Source: Anseranas semipalmata (taxonomy: Eukaryota; Chordata; Aves; Anseriformes; Anseranatidae). From it: DNA of 64,000 bases. Both the position numbers and the translations under genes were made by a program. The notes below the pieces were generated by a model that worked only from the letters and a program-made list of their open reading frames with translations, ran no database searches and had not been told where the DNA came from. The stretch spans positions 646,669 to 710,668 of the forward strand of contig VXAA01006455.1 in assembly GCA_013399115.1 (NCBI GenBank), read 5' to 3'. This document shows, one piece after another, positions 11,901-25,309 of this stretch (the stretch's first letter is position 1; each line of letters opens with the position of its first letter).

Positions 11901-14900
11901 AAGAGCAATGCACGAGCATGGCAAGTCATTTGCCCAAACCACACTCTCATCACTCAAGTTAGAAACAAATATCCTCACATGCTAAATTTCCGAGACCTGA
12001 TTTTTTTTCTTATGCTGGTTTTAATGTGGTAAAACTCTCCACATATTTAAACATTGTTACTTCCAGCTTCCCAGTCTACTAGCTCAGAAATAGCCAAAGA
12101 GCACAGGGAAGAACAAAGCAGCCCCCAACTTGCCTCCTCACCAGAGTAAGGACATAGAACTGTACCTTTATGTACACTGTTCAGACGTAAAAAAGAATAT
12201 GAAGAAGCCCATAGTAACAGGGAGATTTAAATTAATATCTAGTACTCTGCCTGAAATTCATCTGAAAGTATAAATTTGTGCAGTATACTAAAAAATGTGT
12301 CACAATAAAGAAAAAAAAGAAAAAAGAAAGCCACCAGCACCCACTTCTGGTTCATCAGAAACCTAAACAGTACGCAGTCCCTAAAAAAGCTGTTCTTGAA
12401 TGCAGCTCATTCCCAATAAAGCAGAAACAGAGGAAATGAGAAAAGTTACATACAATGGAATTATTCCCCCCCACTTCAGACACAAACTACACTAACCAAC
12501 AAGAGCCTGCAGTGACTAATGCTGGACACTCAACCAGCTATGGAACTTAACAAGGTACTTCCATTACCAGATCTATTACTAGACTTAGGTTCTGAAGGAA
12601 TACCATATGGGCTTGCAATTGCCAAAGAGTAAATTTAATATAGCTTGACACATATTGCATTCAGCTTAAGAACTCCTGTAACTTTGTAGTAAATTGGGAT
12701 ATTGTAAGTGGCTAGTAATTTTGAGGAAAAAAACACTTGGTTTTAAAACTAACCAAAAGGTTACCAGCAATAATTTAATCTCTCTAGCTTTCATTTCCCA
12801 AAATGATTTAGCAAATGCCTCCTTATCATACACAGGCAGTGTGTTTGTAGGTAACTGAAAGTGAGTTGTTGAGCTCTCAGACTAAACCAGAAGTGATAAA
12901 TGATAAGAAAGATTTTGGAAAGGGGTAAATTTGTCTTTTTGACAGCTGAGTTAAGATAGGGGTCACTGAAGTCTCTCTCAATCCTACAAATTAGCTTTAT
13001 GTTCTCAGACAAAAAATTTCAAGGTTAATTCTACTGAAGCCATTATAATAACTCAGTAGAATCCTTTGCTGAGGTTTTAGCATGTATTTTTTTCTACTGT
13101 GCACACTGAGCACATCATCTGACAAGAATGGTTTCAATCGGATTCTCATGTCAGGGTACCCTCCCCCAGGCTTGCTATCCCAACCAGGGGACTTACGACA
13201 TGTCCTGTTCAGCCCAATCTATTTCCTATGGAACCGTGCTCCCAAGAATCAGCTTGAAGACCCAGTCAAGCTGCCTACATGAATGTTGAGCCAAATGTTG
13301 ATTCAAACAAAAGCTCAGAACAGAAATAGCCTGGTGCACACAAAACTAGGATTCAGAGCTTGGAAGCAGAAATCGCAGAAGCCTGGGAAAGTGCAGGCCA
13401 GGGCACACTGCAGGTCCCTGTTGTAAACGGGATCAACCTGTTTGGGACAAGAAACTACCAATAAGTAGTTCAAAGACTTTGAGCTACTAAAGCAGGAATA
13501 ACAGAAATCCAAACATTTACAGCTATGATCAGAGAACTAAAACAAATAAACTTGACACCACCAGTTAAGAAACTTGTTTTTTTTTTTTCAGGTTTAATAT
13601 TTTGTTGTATCCACATTTTTACCTGCATAAAAGACACCGTATTATCACAAATTATTGGAGAAAGGGTGGGAAGCTGCTAAAGAATATGGCTGAAGTGACC
13701 AGAAATCAAGTCTCCTGTGGTCCCTCTTCATAAGAGTACTCTTACCTTACACTGCTGGGTGTAACTTACCCATACCTGCACTCCTTAGGACAGAGATGCA
13801 TGGGTAAAAACATGTGCAAAATCACTGCAGAGCAGACAACACGTAGTAACTTACTAATGTGCCAAAGACTTGGAACTGGGATTATTAATGTTAAGATATG
13901 GCACCAAAAGAACTGAAGACTTTCTACAAAAAAAAGGGGGCAAGGAATCTTAACTAGTATGTTTGAGATTTCATCCAGGGGACAGTTTTCTCCAGTGCAG
14001 TGTTCACATGATCAATTTAGTGGACCAGGAACTAAATCAATCAAATCATAACAGAAGAAATCTTATTTCTAAAGCAGAAAGCATCTTATTAGTTTGGAAG
14101 TTTCTGTTTCCTCTCCTCAAACAAAATAAACCATAGTGACGGAGATGACACCCAGAGTTTAAAGCAAAGATCCAGAACAGTCTTCTGATAAAAAAAAAAA
14201 ACAAAAACTACAAGATGCAGTTTTTTGTGATGATGTTCTTTAGAGAATGTACACCTCCCCCTCTCACTATACTGTGCTGGCTGCTGCTTGCTGGTTACCT
14301 CCAATGAAAAGAATACAAGCCACAAGGGTAGGTTTCAAACCCCCACTCTGCTCAGCCCTCTAATACAGATTCCCATTTAAAACAGCCAAGATCCACGAGT
14401 TTGCTGGGAATTATATGCCGAAATATCTTTCTGAATCCATCATAGCAAGCTTGAGCAGACTTAGCATTTCAACTAGAGACCATTCCTTGCACAAACTCAT
14501 TACGTGCAATTCATTACATGCAAGCTTCTTCCTTTGTAGAGACAATGTGCTCCATCGGAATCGCTCTCTATTTTTAAGAGGAGAAGGATGCCTCTTCTGT
14601 AGAGAGGTGAAAGTGAACAGGATCTTTAAAGAAACATCCAATAGAAATGCATCCTCTTATACTGTGTGACCACAACTTCTCATAGATTCCCTCTGAATAT
14701 TTAAATGTTTTCCGTGATACTTGCTATCCCTTCTGCTCCAGCTTGTTCCTTAAAGTAATTGGCACAGCATTGTAACAGCGCATTATGTCCAACATGTCTT
14801 ACTTGCATTAAACCTATCTGAAGAATACTCTGAACTCTTGAAACCTATAGAAAGGAACAGAATGTAGTTTAAATAACTGACTTCAAAACAACTTTTTATT

Positions 14901-16339
14901 ATCCTGTTTTTCACATCCCAGCAGTTATGTTGAGGAGAGTCAGTAATGACAAGCACAAGCCTGTACCTAAATAGCAAACAGACCTAACCGAAAGCTTCAT
15001 CCAAGTGGGCATTTGTATTTGCTGTAAACAACACAATTTCTTCAGTGTCCTCTGATTTAAAAAAAATACACATAAATCTTACAGACACAAGTTAGATGAG
15101 ACATCAGGCTTCCAGGATATTTTCTTTTACTTCCGTCTGGTGATCTTTTCTTTGAAAGGTTATGAACAGCAGCTCTTTTAAACAAATGTGAATATTTTAT
15201 GGATTGTCATGAGTCACATTTTTAATTGGGTAGTTCTTTTTCACGTAAGACATTACCACCACCTGGTAAATTTCTCTGAACAACAGTGAGTACACTTAAA
15301 ACCCCACAAGCCCAAGTACTTCATGGCTGCCCTGTAAATCGGCCCTCAGATCTTTACACTTCCCTTCAGGAAGCCAAATTTATCTTCAGGATTTGTTTGA
15401 AGCACAGAGTACGTGCATAAGGAAATAGATCCATCAGTGACATTTCCCAGAGGATTACAACCTGGTAGTTAGGTTTGACTAACAGCATGCCTCTTTCCTC
15501 CTTTCTAAAAACCTGTATGGAACCGTACCAGTGAAAGAAAATCCATTAAAACCCATCCTTTCATCACTTCCATTATGACCTTCCCCATATCTGCTAATCA
15601 AGGTCAAAACATCTTATTTACTTTAGAAAAAGGGGCTTTAGAGGTATGATAACTGCTGCAGAGTGGTTTACTTTTTCGAATGACAGGAGGCAAGTCTTTG
15701 GGATACTAACTAGTTCCCAATGCTCCCCTGTGATACACGTAGTAACAGAGGATGAACTGGCTAAACGACAGAAACTGGTTTGGTTCCATTTTTTAACAAA
15801 ATCATTGCACTAAAATAATATTTCTGCTTAGTGTCAATACTAATGTTCCTAATGCAGGAGAAACTAATTTTTTTCCTATATAATCAAAGACCAGCTGATT
15901 ACTAGGATATGTATTTAGGACCAAGAGGTTATAATATCACAAATAATCTTGCTGATAGAAGAAATCTATAGCCTAGACTTCTGCAGGATGTGTAGATTTC
16001 TCAAAGGCAGAAGGTATGCCAAGTATGCTTCAGAAAAAGGGCCCCATCTGGAGTTTGTTTTAATTTTTTTGTTGTTGGTTTGGTATTTTTTCCCCTCCTT
16101 TTATAATTTTAAGATAACACTGAGAAAAAAATGCAAGAACTGATCTTCAGATCGGTGTTGGGGTTGTTCTGGGGTTTGACTGGAAGGAGATCAATCCCTC
16201 TCTGAAGCGTAAGTTAATGCCAAAACAATTTAGGAAGTAGAAAGCCCACGTAAACACAATATTTACTATAGAAGGAACTCCACAACAGAGTTGCGTCGTG
16301 CAGTTGAACCTATCACGTGCTATACCCATTTCTTTCTAA
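8939..16339. other. Unique non-coding segment with simple repeats
   Basis: No gene supported. It contains a T-rich tract (about 9873-9896), a (CTC)n run (10508-10522), an A-rich run near 14190-14206 and a moderately GC-richer part at about 10170-10440 with long but unconvincing open frames in several registers. A splice-like pair on the minus strand near 13740-13790 (good acceptor and GTAAGAG donor, 38 bases) has stops in two frames and is best taken as chance. Confidence 0.6.
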
Positions 16340-16570
16340 CAGGGAAACAAAAGTCAGCGCACAAAGCTTTCCCTCAGTGACCCCTGCAGGTTTCACGCAT
16401 TGCCCCGGGTCCTCAAGCTGGTTTCGATGCTGACTCTTCGTGGCATTACCCAGAGGCATGCCACAGGTGCTCTGCGGCTCGCACAGCCTCCATCCTGCTG
16501 ACGGGCTTGTCCTGAGCCTGGGCAGGGGGAGGCCGCACAGCACAGGCACCTCAGATCAGGGCAGGCAGCA
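16340..16570. other. GC- and CpG-enriched patch
   Basis: This stretch carries about a dozen CpG dinucleotides in a region otherwise poor in them. On the plus strand it is preceded by an acceptor-like sequence (T-rich tract ending AACAG at about 16341). Open frames exist on both strands, as expected for GC-rich DNA, and none resembles a known protein. It could be a decayed exon, a regulatory element or simply a local composition shift. Confidence 0.35.
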
Positions 16571-17982
16571 AGCAGGGAACTGCCTCCTGTTAGCAGCCGC
16601 AGATGTGGAGGTCCCCACTCACGGAGGAAAGCATCCCTCACTGGCTTGCTGCACCCAACTGTTTGCCATTACCATTTATTCTGTAGCAGGCGGAAGACTA
16701 CAGGAAAGCTCCTTCCACACAACATTAACATGCTAGTCAATTCAGACCACGCAAGGCCTACCATTGTCATCTATTCAAATTCCTCAGCATGCAAACAATG
16801 TAGTGAATGAATTTTAAGCAATTTCTTATTTATTTTATTTCTAGAAACAATGTCAGGAAAGTTCCCCAGCAGAAGCTGTTAAAGAAACTAAATCATTAAG
16901 TAAGAAGTAAAATATCTTGGATCAGCAATGAGCCAAGGGACAAAAAGAAGGCAGAAAGTAAGTCAGATCTTCAGTACAGCAAAAAGATCAGCTGGGAGTT
17001 TTGAACAAGTCCTTTGGCTTATTTTAATTTTCATTCCATCGTCTCTGCTGGAGTCTTTTGCTTCCCTGAAAACTCAGCTGCAGAACCTGCAGGCCCTGCA
17101 GTTTGGTAGCACCACATGAAACAGGTGAAGCCTGGAAAGAGGCCTGCTGCTAATCACACAGACATGAAATGACTAAAATGAATGTTAATCTCTAGTCAGT
17201 GACCTGTTCATTCTTTAGCCATCTAAAATAGGAAAAAAAAAAAAAAGAACTTTGATCCAGCTCCAACACAAATACTGTTGTTTACATACAGTGTAACAGT
17301 GCTCAATATGTTCAGCCTTGATCTGGAATTATTTCAGAGACTGGCTGCATATTTCACAACTCTTATTATTAACACCCAAGACTCTTCTGGCTCAGAAATA
17401 CTGGACTTTCTTTCTCGCAGGTAAACATTTATTTACCTGTAAGAAAAATGTACTTTAACAGCAGCTGCCATGTCTACTGAAAAGACTTTTAATAATAACC
17501 TCTCCAGAGACTAAAGAGTGCAAAGACATGACTGGCACCAATGACTTGTAGAAGGTATTTCAGTATTACAGATAAAAGGAGGAGGAGTGGTCTTGGTGCC
17601 TACTGTTTGTAAAGCTGTATTGAAACAGCTTTTTATTTATTTATTTTTTATTCTATGAAACATACAATTCACATGGAAATACAGATTCTGAAAGCAGTAG
17701 TGGCTACGTCTTAAAAAAAAACACAGCTGGAAGGAGGTAAATATTTTACTATATGGTTGGTGCCTTGGTGTGGCAGCCTTGAACATACCTTTACTTTGTA
17801 CAGGAACCACGGGAAGGCTCAATACCTGTCTATTATCGGCAGCTGTTAGTTTTTAGTAGGAACATAACATTTACTGCCCAATATCCATTGTGTATCTGAT
17901 CTAAACCAAAACAGATTTCACATAGCATTCACTGAAGAGGGACTAGTGCTTTCCAAAAATTTGGCTCAAATGCAATTCTTAC

Positions 17983-18014
17983 CTGGTGCAGATGAAAAAC
18001 TTTGCAGGCATGAA
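17983..18014 (-). other. Weak candidate 32-bp microexon
   Basis: On the minus strand a 32-base stretch lies between a good acceptor-like site (pyrimidine-rich GTCCTCTCACTATTAG) and a near-consensus donor (CCAG followed by GTAAGAAT). All three frames are open, which is unsurprising at this length. There is no CpG and no codon-position signal, so it could equally be non-coding or chance. Confidence 0.13.
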
Positions 18015-18222
18015 CTAATAGTGAGAGGACAAGTAAAACCTCCTCCCTAAGGAGCAGCCATTTTCAGACACAGTAACTGGTTACTGAGGAAAGGAGGAGG
18101 AATATTTTAGAGACTTCTGTGACATGAGAATAGAAACAGCAGCATGAAACAAACTAAGCTGAAAGCAATGCAAAAAAAAAAATAAATAAACTAATGGTGC
18201 TTAAAGAATAAAAGGCACTCAT

Positions 18223-18254
18223 AATCACATGGGAATCCAATCACATGGGAAACT
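18223..18254. repeat. 16-bp imperfect tandem repeat
   Basis: Two adjacent 16-base units share AATCACATGGGAA and differ in the last three bases. It looks like a simple local duplication. Confidence 0.85.
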
Positions 18255-21207
18255 ACAGAGATTATAAAATTCTCAGTACGTTTAACATATAGTGTTGATC
18301 CTGCAAGTAAGACAATGTGGCTTGCACTGCAAATGATACCTATAGTGAAGTATTAAACGATCAAAATAAAGGGAGAGAGGCAAGCAAAAGTTTCTCAATA
18401 AACACTGAATGTTCACCAAACCCAAGCACACAAGATATATCCCTTCCATTGTTTCCTATCAAATAGAAAGGAAGAATTGAGGTCTGCTTTATCTTCATAT
18501 TATTCAGTGGCATGGATCTATACCTTATGTAGAGACCATTCTGATTCCCTGGCAGGACAGAAGGTTGACATTAGCAGTGACATTTGTTCATGTGAAAGAC
18601 TGACTTCTTCATTCCCCACCAGAAATGCGTCTTGCAGTGTGTAGGGTGGTTTTGTTTTGTGGGTGCCAGCCTCTTTCCTCCTTCACAACACGCACAAGTT
18701 GGGACAGCTGGGAGACAGGCCTGCATCGGGGCAACTCCTCTGCAGAAACAGGTCTCTTCCCCGAAATGCGGCCTCTGACCCCTCCCCAGGCCTTAAATGC
18801 TGGGCTTATAGCTGAACGAGTGCTTGGGGCCCGCAGCCAACTGAAGGAAAGGCTAGGAAAATAGTCTGAAACTCCCCATCTGAGCACAGGAGATCTGTCA
18901 TGGGCTGGCCACTAATCTTTCCTTTATACAGCTTATTTGTAGCAGGAAGGAGCCCGCATGACTTAGTAGAACAAAACAAACCGGCAAAAGAACAATTACT
19001 ATTTGCCACCACTTATTTGCACCTAGCGCTGTACCTTTTAAGTTCTTCCTTAGAAATCTCTTCCTACTACCTCAACACTAAAAATGCAGACTACATCTCC
19101 CATCTCTCCTGTATGCCAAATATGCATCTTGCCGCCACCTATCCTGACAGCCAGATATCTGTCAAATACGGAAGAGGCCAGACTAATTTAGAAGACATTG
19201 TATTTTATTTACATTCATATAAGATGGCTGTACAATCAAAATTTTGGATAAATCACCTTTGGCTAAGATTTAATATCTTCAGTTAATGTGCCCTGTTTCC
19301 ACCCCAGAACATATATTCCCAAACTTGGCTTTGATAAGAGAGCTCATAAACTCAATAATCCTGATAGAACCCAAGAGTACAGACACAGAAGAGAATGAGG
19401 CAAACTTAGAAGTTTTTACTTGAAAACAGAAAAAAATAAATAAATCATCATAATAATAAAAAGGCACAGGTTCCAATTATTTATAGGACACTTTAAAAAT
19501 CTATTCTACATTTAGAAGCTTGTGCAAATAAAAATCCATGCATACTGACTGGCATTCAGGCATGGTAAGGAAACATTTGATGCCCTCTTTCTCAATGTCT
19601 GTGTCAGAGAAGCACCTAAGGTTTTAAGAAAAGCTGCTGAATTTGTGGGTTTAACTTTTCAGTTATTTCTAAGAGGACTGAGGTCAACGAGAATTTAAAT
19701 AACATTTTTTAAAAAAAAGCCATGCTGACTTCTTATACTTCTCCAACCAAACACTGGATGTCTGTTAGATTAGCTAAGAGGCATGCTGCTTGTTAAGTAC
19801 ACACTGTTTTAACACAACATGCTTTTATTCTGTTATAAACACTTAATAGCAAGCATGCATCACAAGACACAGTGGAAGAGCTCCCCTACTGGGCTGATTG
19901 CTCAGCATTCAAAAGCTTACAAACCACTTGAATTAACTGCTAAATAGATCAGTCTAGCTACCCTTTCCCTGCCCTCCCACAGTATTGTAACCCCCAGTGG
20001 CTGGCAGTAATCCAAGCCAGAGCTTGAATTACTGCAAAGCCCAAGAACCTCTTCAGTTCGTACCCACTCACTCTCCCCTCCCTTCCTTCACCCCAACTTA
20101 CAGCTGGTCCTTTCAGTGGGGACATGCGCTGTTGTTACCAAAGGGGTAACTTTCTGCTGCTCCGGTCAAGAAGGGGGGAGAGGGAGAACATCTAGAACTG
20201 CAAAGCAATAAGCAATAGTGCCTTTGGAAAGCCACAGCTGAGGAGAAATGCTCCCCCTCGTTGCACTTCTTCAATTTCCAGGTCCTCTTTGAATTTCAAT
20301 TAAAACGCAAAAGCATCAACATGCTGCGATACAAGGTAGTGAACTTTTTTGCAAAGTAGGTGCCACTTAACAGATCAAAACCATACTACAGATTGAAGCT
20401 ATGCAATGCTTCTCCCTTGTACTGAACCAAAGTCTCAGGAGCCACACTGCTTTTCTTAAAATTAGACATGGTGCATAAAATAAAGCACATGTTTAAGTAT
20501 TTCCAGGATTGGAGGCTAAAATTTCTACTGATTTTGTCATTATCTGACATCTACTTGGATCTTTCTCTAGCTGTCCTCCTGCTTTTACACTGAAGTCCTT
20601 CGTAGCTTTATGTAAGGCATACCTGGCAGAAACTGAAGCCAGGTCACAGTGCAACAAGTGCAGGAATCCAGGGAGAAGAAAATCTGCCACACCGGTCATC
20701 GAGTTTCCAGAAACATGGCCCAGCTAGGACTTCTGCTCTGAACAACTGACTCGAAGACATAAACCCTTTAAAATGCAGCCTGAAGTACAGTATACCACAA
20801 GTGACTTTTTCCCCCTCCCTCCTCTTGTGACTTGTCTCCTAAAAAATCATTTGCCTGATCCCAGACCATTTCCATCCAGACTACTGCTACCACAGAAGCA
20901 GTTTCTTTTATGCAAAAATCGAATATAAAAGTTAAAAGTTAAAGAAGGTGTATCTTGAGAGATTGTTTCAGTATCGTGTATTTATAGCATGTTTCATAAG
21001 TCATCTACTGCAGGCTTATTGCAGATTTCTTCTCACTTTTGTCCCCTTCATGGTTCAATGGTTTGGGAGAGATTGGCTCAAAAGGTAGGTTTTGTGCCAG
21101 ATACGTTCAGAACGGTACTGGGAATCCAGGACAAATCAAGGACTAGGAATGCAGATGTAAGTCAACAGCTGGAAACAGTTCCACTTTGTTCTTTACTTTT
21201 TCCCACC

Positions 21208-21240
21208 AAAAAAAAAAAAAAAAAAGAAAAAGAAAAAAAA
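21208..21240. repeat. A-rich tract
   Basis: A run of 18 A followed by AAAAG-type repeats. No target-site duplication or adjacent retrotransposon body was recognised, so I treat it as simple sequence rather than an element tail. Confidence 0.85.
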
Positions 21241-21779
21241 TACTGTGAGATCCCCTGTTTCTGCAAAGCTTCCCCTCTCCAATTCTTCAGCACACAAATA
21301 AAATACATTGCTGAGACTTCTAGCTGTATCCGAACTGCAATAGAAGCAAGTTTGGTATGGCCTGAGAACAATACAGGCAAGGTTTAACTCCGTTACAAAT
21401 CAAATCCCATCTTACTGCCTATATTCCCCAGCAACTGGGGATATTCAGATTCAAAACACTGACCGGTTTCCACATTTTGCAATCAGCAGTAATTAAGAGA
21501 TTAGTATGACACTGTTAATAAGGCAGTAACAGGAACATACGCAGTTCTTGCCTGCGAGTCCAAATTTATAACAAAGAATAATTCTAGTGGCACAAAATCG
21601 TTGTTTTTACCAAAAGCCAGGCCAAGTTTTGCCCCTCTTTACTTATAGCACAGGCCGTCTGATAGCAGTGGAAAGAATCCTGCTAGGGTCCTCAACTGGC
21701 TTGGGTTTAGCCCCGTATTACAAGTATGGTGGCAAGCTGCCAGAACGGATCATCAGCAGATGGCAGAATTGACTGCAAT

Positions 21780-22090
21780 CTATTTTGTACTTAGACCACG
21801 CGGCGGTGACTGCATCTACTGGGGGAATGAGACTTTCGGAGGAAAAAAAAGATTGGATTCGGAAGGCTCTGCAGATTATTGCCTCTCCCCTCCCCCTGAG
21901 GAGGGAAGCAGAAAAATAAATTATGTCTGGGCTACAGAGAAACATCTTGGTTGGGAAGCTCAGATGCAGCATACTATTCACTTAAGAGTGTGTTCCCGAT
22001 TTCTACGCAATTACTGTAGACGTATTCCTGGCCGGCCAACCAGATTATTCATGCTTTATCTCTATTTGCTCAGGTGTCTGTGGTGATTGC
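21780..22090. other. CpG-containing patch, possible conserved non-coding element or decayed exon
   Basis: Several CpGs (GCGGCGG near 21800, TTCGG twice, CCCGATTTCTACG, GACG) and a GGCCGGCC octamer occur in about 300 bases. A plus-strand frame of about 108 codons is open here but has no recognised domain. The AT-rich part around 22040-22075 has the look of transcription-factor-site-rich sequence. Function is inference. Confidence 0.25.
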
Positions 22091-23328
22091 AGAACAAGAC
22101 ACCCAGCACACACGGGGTCAGAATTAACAGGCTCCAACATACAGCATGCAGCAGAGCTATGGTGTCAACTTTGGCCCAGGTTTTAGAAAGATCTTATAAC
22201 AATATTTGGGGTGGCTACATTAGCTGTCCTAAAACAGCGACTTCTAAATCTAATCCTTCCCTAGATGATCCCCGTTGCTAGATAGGAACTACACAACACC
22301 ATTTGTTTTATGCTTTAGAGAAATCAGCTGAAGTCAGCATACATGCTATGCACTGTTCAAGAGCTCAGCTAAGGACCGCGAGTTCCTTGGGCAGCTTGCA
22401 GTCCCTGTAGAACAAGACAGCTCACACATACTTTATTCCACGCTTTTTTCAGCTTTTCACAGGTGGAGGAAGTGAGGCTGAGCATCACTGTGGCTTTCTC
22501 AGCCTCACAGCCTGTCAGAGAAGGTTTTGCTCCCAAGTCTCAGTGGCATAGCTGAGTCAGAAAGCCATTCCCTAACACAACTCGAGGAGTCGAGAGTCTG
22601 AGCCCAAGTCGACAGAACGGCATGAAAAACCACAACCAGTTCCAACATGCTAAAAGCTGCAGTGCGCATAAAAGTGAGTGTAACAGGGGAGAATTAAGTG
22701 AAAAAGGGGAAGATCAAGGGGAATGGGAAGGAGAAATCATTAGCAATGTTACTGCTGGTTTTCCTTAAACCCTTTCCCAAAAGCTTTAGACTTGATTGTG
22801 AGTTGATGTTTTTCAGATGAGGTAACAAAATCTTGCAAAGCTAGGGATCATAAACAGTCTAGCACTAGCCAGCTAATTTATATCATTATTTGCAGTTTTT
22901 AAGCTTAATCAGCACCATGTGTCCCCACAAGATGACTGAGTAGCACCACACAAGGTTAGACCATCTGGTGCTGGGTTTTACTTTCTTTTGATTTTAACTG
23001 TTACCACTAATTCTTGTGTGCCCACTGTCTCCCTGAGCCTCAGTCCCTTCTTTTGCCAGATCAAGATCCAAGGAGTAGAGGCAAATGCAGACACAGAACA
23101 TTTTTGCCTCCCACCTCCGTGTTCACGCACAAGCACATAATTTCTCAAACACTTCCATGCCTTACGCAGAATTCCTTTCTTTGCTTTATTCAGTTCACCC
23201 TCTTTCCCTTCCTCTCTTCTGTCCTCTCAGTGAAGCAACTGGTATCTTTCCAAGGAAAGGAGTGTCATGTCTTCTAATGACAGTCCATGTTGACCAGATG
23301 ATCTCTACTGAGAGTACATGTACAGAAT

Positions 23329-23372
23329 CCTGCTTAAAAATTCAGCATGACCTGCTTAAAAATTCAGCATGA
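23329..23372. repeat. 22-bp perfect tandem duplication
   Basis: The unit beginning CCTGCTTAAAAATTCAG is present twice without mismatch (23329-23350 and 23351-23372). Perfect identity suggests a recent slippage or duplication event. Confidence 0.95.
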
Positions 23373-25309
23373 CCATGCCTGTTTGTCTTTATTCCCCTCA
23401 AGAAAATCCAGTGCCTGTGTAAGAACACCAAGTATTTTCCTTACTCGGTTTCAGAGCTCGAATGAAGACAGGTATGCACATGGTGCTCATCTCTTTTGCT
23501 CACTCCCTGCAAGCGTCTGTTGTCAGAATTTCTCGTTAGTCACCAGCATAATTTCATGAGTGCAAGAGTTTAAAAACAATGCTTTGGAGCAGGACTTGAT
23601 TCTTCATCCCACTGCTTCTATTCTCCTTAATCTAAAACTAAAGATAATTTCACCAAATATAAAATATCCAATACCAAAGAGCCGTGATAAATCAATCTTC
23701 CTTGCATGCAGTACAATCTGGATTTAGCCACTTAGTTCATCTTAATAAACAAGTTACTCATTCAAAGGAAAATAAATGAAATGCTTTGCCTTGAGGGACA
23801 GGTTTTACTTAATAGTTTGGTGTTACAATGACAGAATGTATGATCCATCAGTATGAACGTCTTTTGTTCTCTGGAACATTTTGAAAATGGGTGGTCTGTC
23901 TCCCTCAGAATAACACTATGTTTAAGAAGCTTTCAACACCCCTTCCTCCACAGCAATGCCCTTAAAAATGTAGGAAAACCATTTTGTTAATTGGTAAGGA
24001 AATCAGACAAATCCCAAAATAAACAAAGCACTCCTGTGGAAAGCAATTTCCTAGTTTGCAAAGCTTGCTATGTGCTATATAGTGAGTGACAGATTAAAAG
24101 CAAAAAAAAATTAAAAAATAAAAATAAAAAAACACAACAAAACACAGTGCTGAGACAAAGGGTATTACAGAAACATGGTTTAAGCAGTATCAAAAAAGCA
24201 AGTAGCTGAAGGACTGTTAGTACTTTTTTAAGCAGAAAAAAAATGACAGAATAATGAACTTCAGAGTGATATTATGGCTAAAGTCTCCATCCCCATTTGC
24301 CACACTCCTGACTAACACAGACACAGCATCAATATAGGAGGCTCAGCTTCTCTGTGCTTGAAGTAGCCGTGCACCTGAAGGTACCTGTGACATGAATACC
24401 ATGGAATGGACAATAAGCGTGAATCCAATCATGCTGGCTAACACGGAAGGAAATGGAAGGAAATGTGCCACAGACTGACCACAACATGAGAACTGCAGCA
24501 TCTTTAATTATCTTTAAGGAATCTACCTCTGTCTCTGCATATATGTATTTTTGAGAAATAGCTGTGTGTATTTCATTTATAAGTCAAATGAATTGTTACC
24601 AGAGTAGATTTAAAATAACTCCAACAGCTTTGAAAGAAATTCCTCTCTATGGACACCCCCATTAGAGATACTGGCATCTAATCCCATATGCAGCTCACAC
24701 ATACCCAGACAAAATAATTCCCTATCACGGCCAGTAGCAACACTGATGTTTATTATGATTATTTAATCCTTATCCAGAAATACACACATATTGACAGACC
24801 CTGGCAGAAGCAGTTCTTTTCTCCCTTCTTTCTGACAGACCATACACCAATGTGCCACCCCTCAGGTTATCAGCAAAGCACAGAAATAGCTGTATCTGAT
24901 CACAGTAATGGTCCATCCATCTCTTATACCAATTCATTTAGGGGTTCATTTGTGCCCTGATGCATGAGAGTTTCTCCCCTTCTAGATATTTAATCTGATT
25001 GTGAGTAACATGAGCCCTTCCGGACTCAAGTTTCCCTCAGCCTCCAGTCACCCTCGTTTGTCAATTATATCGAAATTAGTGATCACGTTTGTACCCCCCT
25101 TTGTCACAAATGCCTCTAGTTGCCAGACTCTAAGCATAAAAGGCATTTTAGATTGAAGTGATCCTGAAACAATGAGCAAGAAAGGGGGGAAGAAAAGAGG
25201 CGGGGGAGTTTGTGATCCCATAGGAAGCAACTCAGAAGGGAAAATGAAAAGCAGTTCTTTCTATAGGAGGTAACATTAAAAGGCCCAACAGCAAAGCGTT
25301 CTTCTGGGG

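Larger units (their letters stand above)
16571..25309. other. Unique non-coding segment
   Basis: No gene, tRNA or recognisable transposon. It holds a small exon-like element at 17983-18014, a 16-base imperfect direct repeat at 18223-18254, an A-rich run at 21208-21240, a CpG-containing patch at about 21780-22090 and a 22-base tandem duplication at 23329-23372, described separately where useful. Confidence 0.6.

Noticed and set aside
13740..13800. Minus-strand acceptor and GTAAGAG donor flanking 38 bases
   Set aside because: Two of three frames contain stops, there is no CpG or codon bias, and it shows how often splice-like pairs occur by chance in this sequence.
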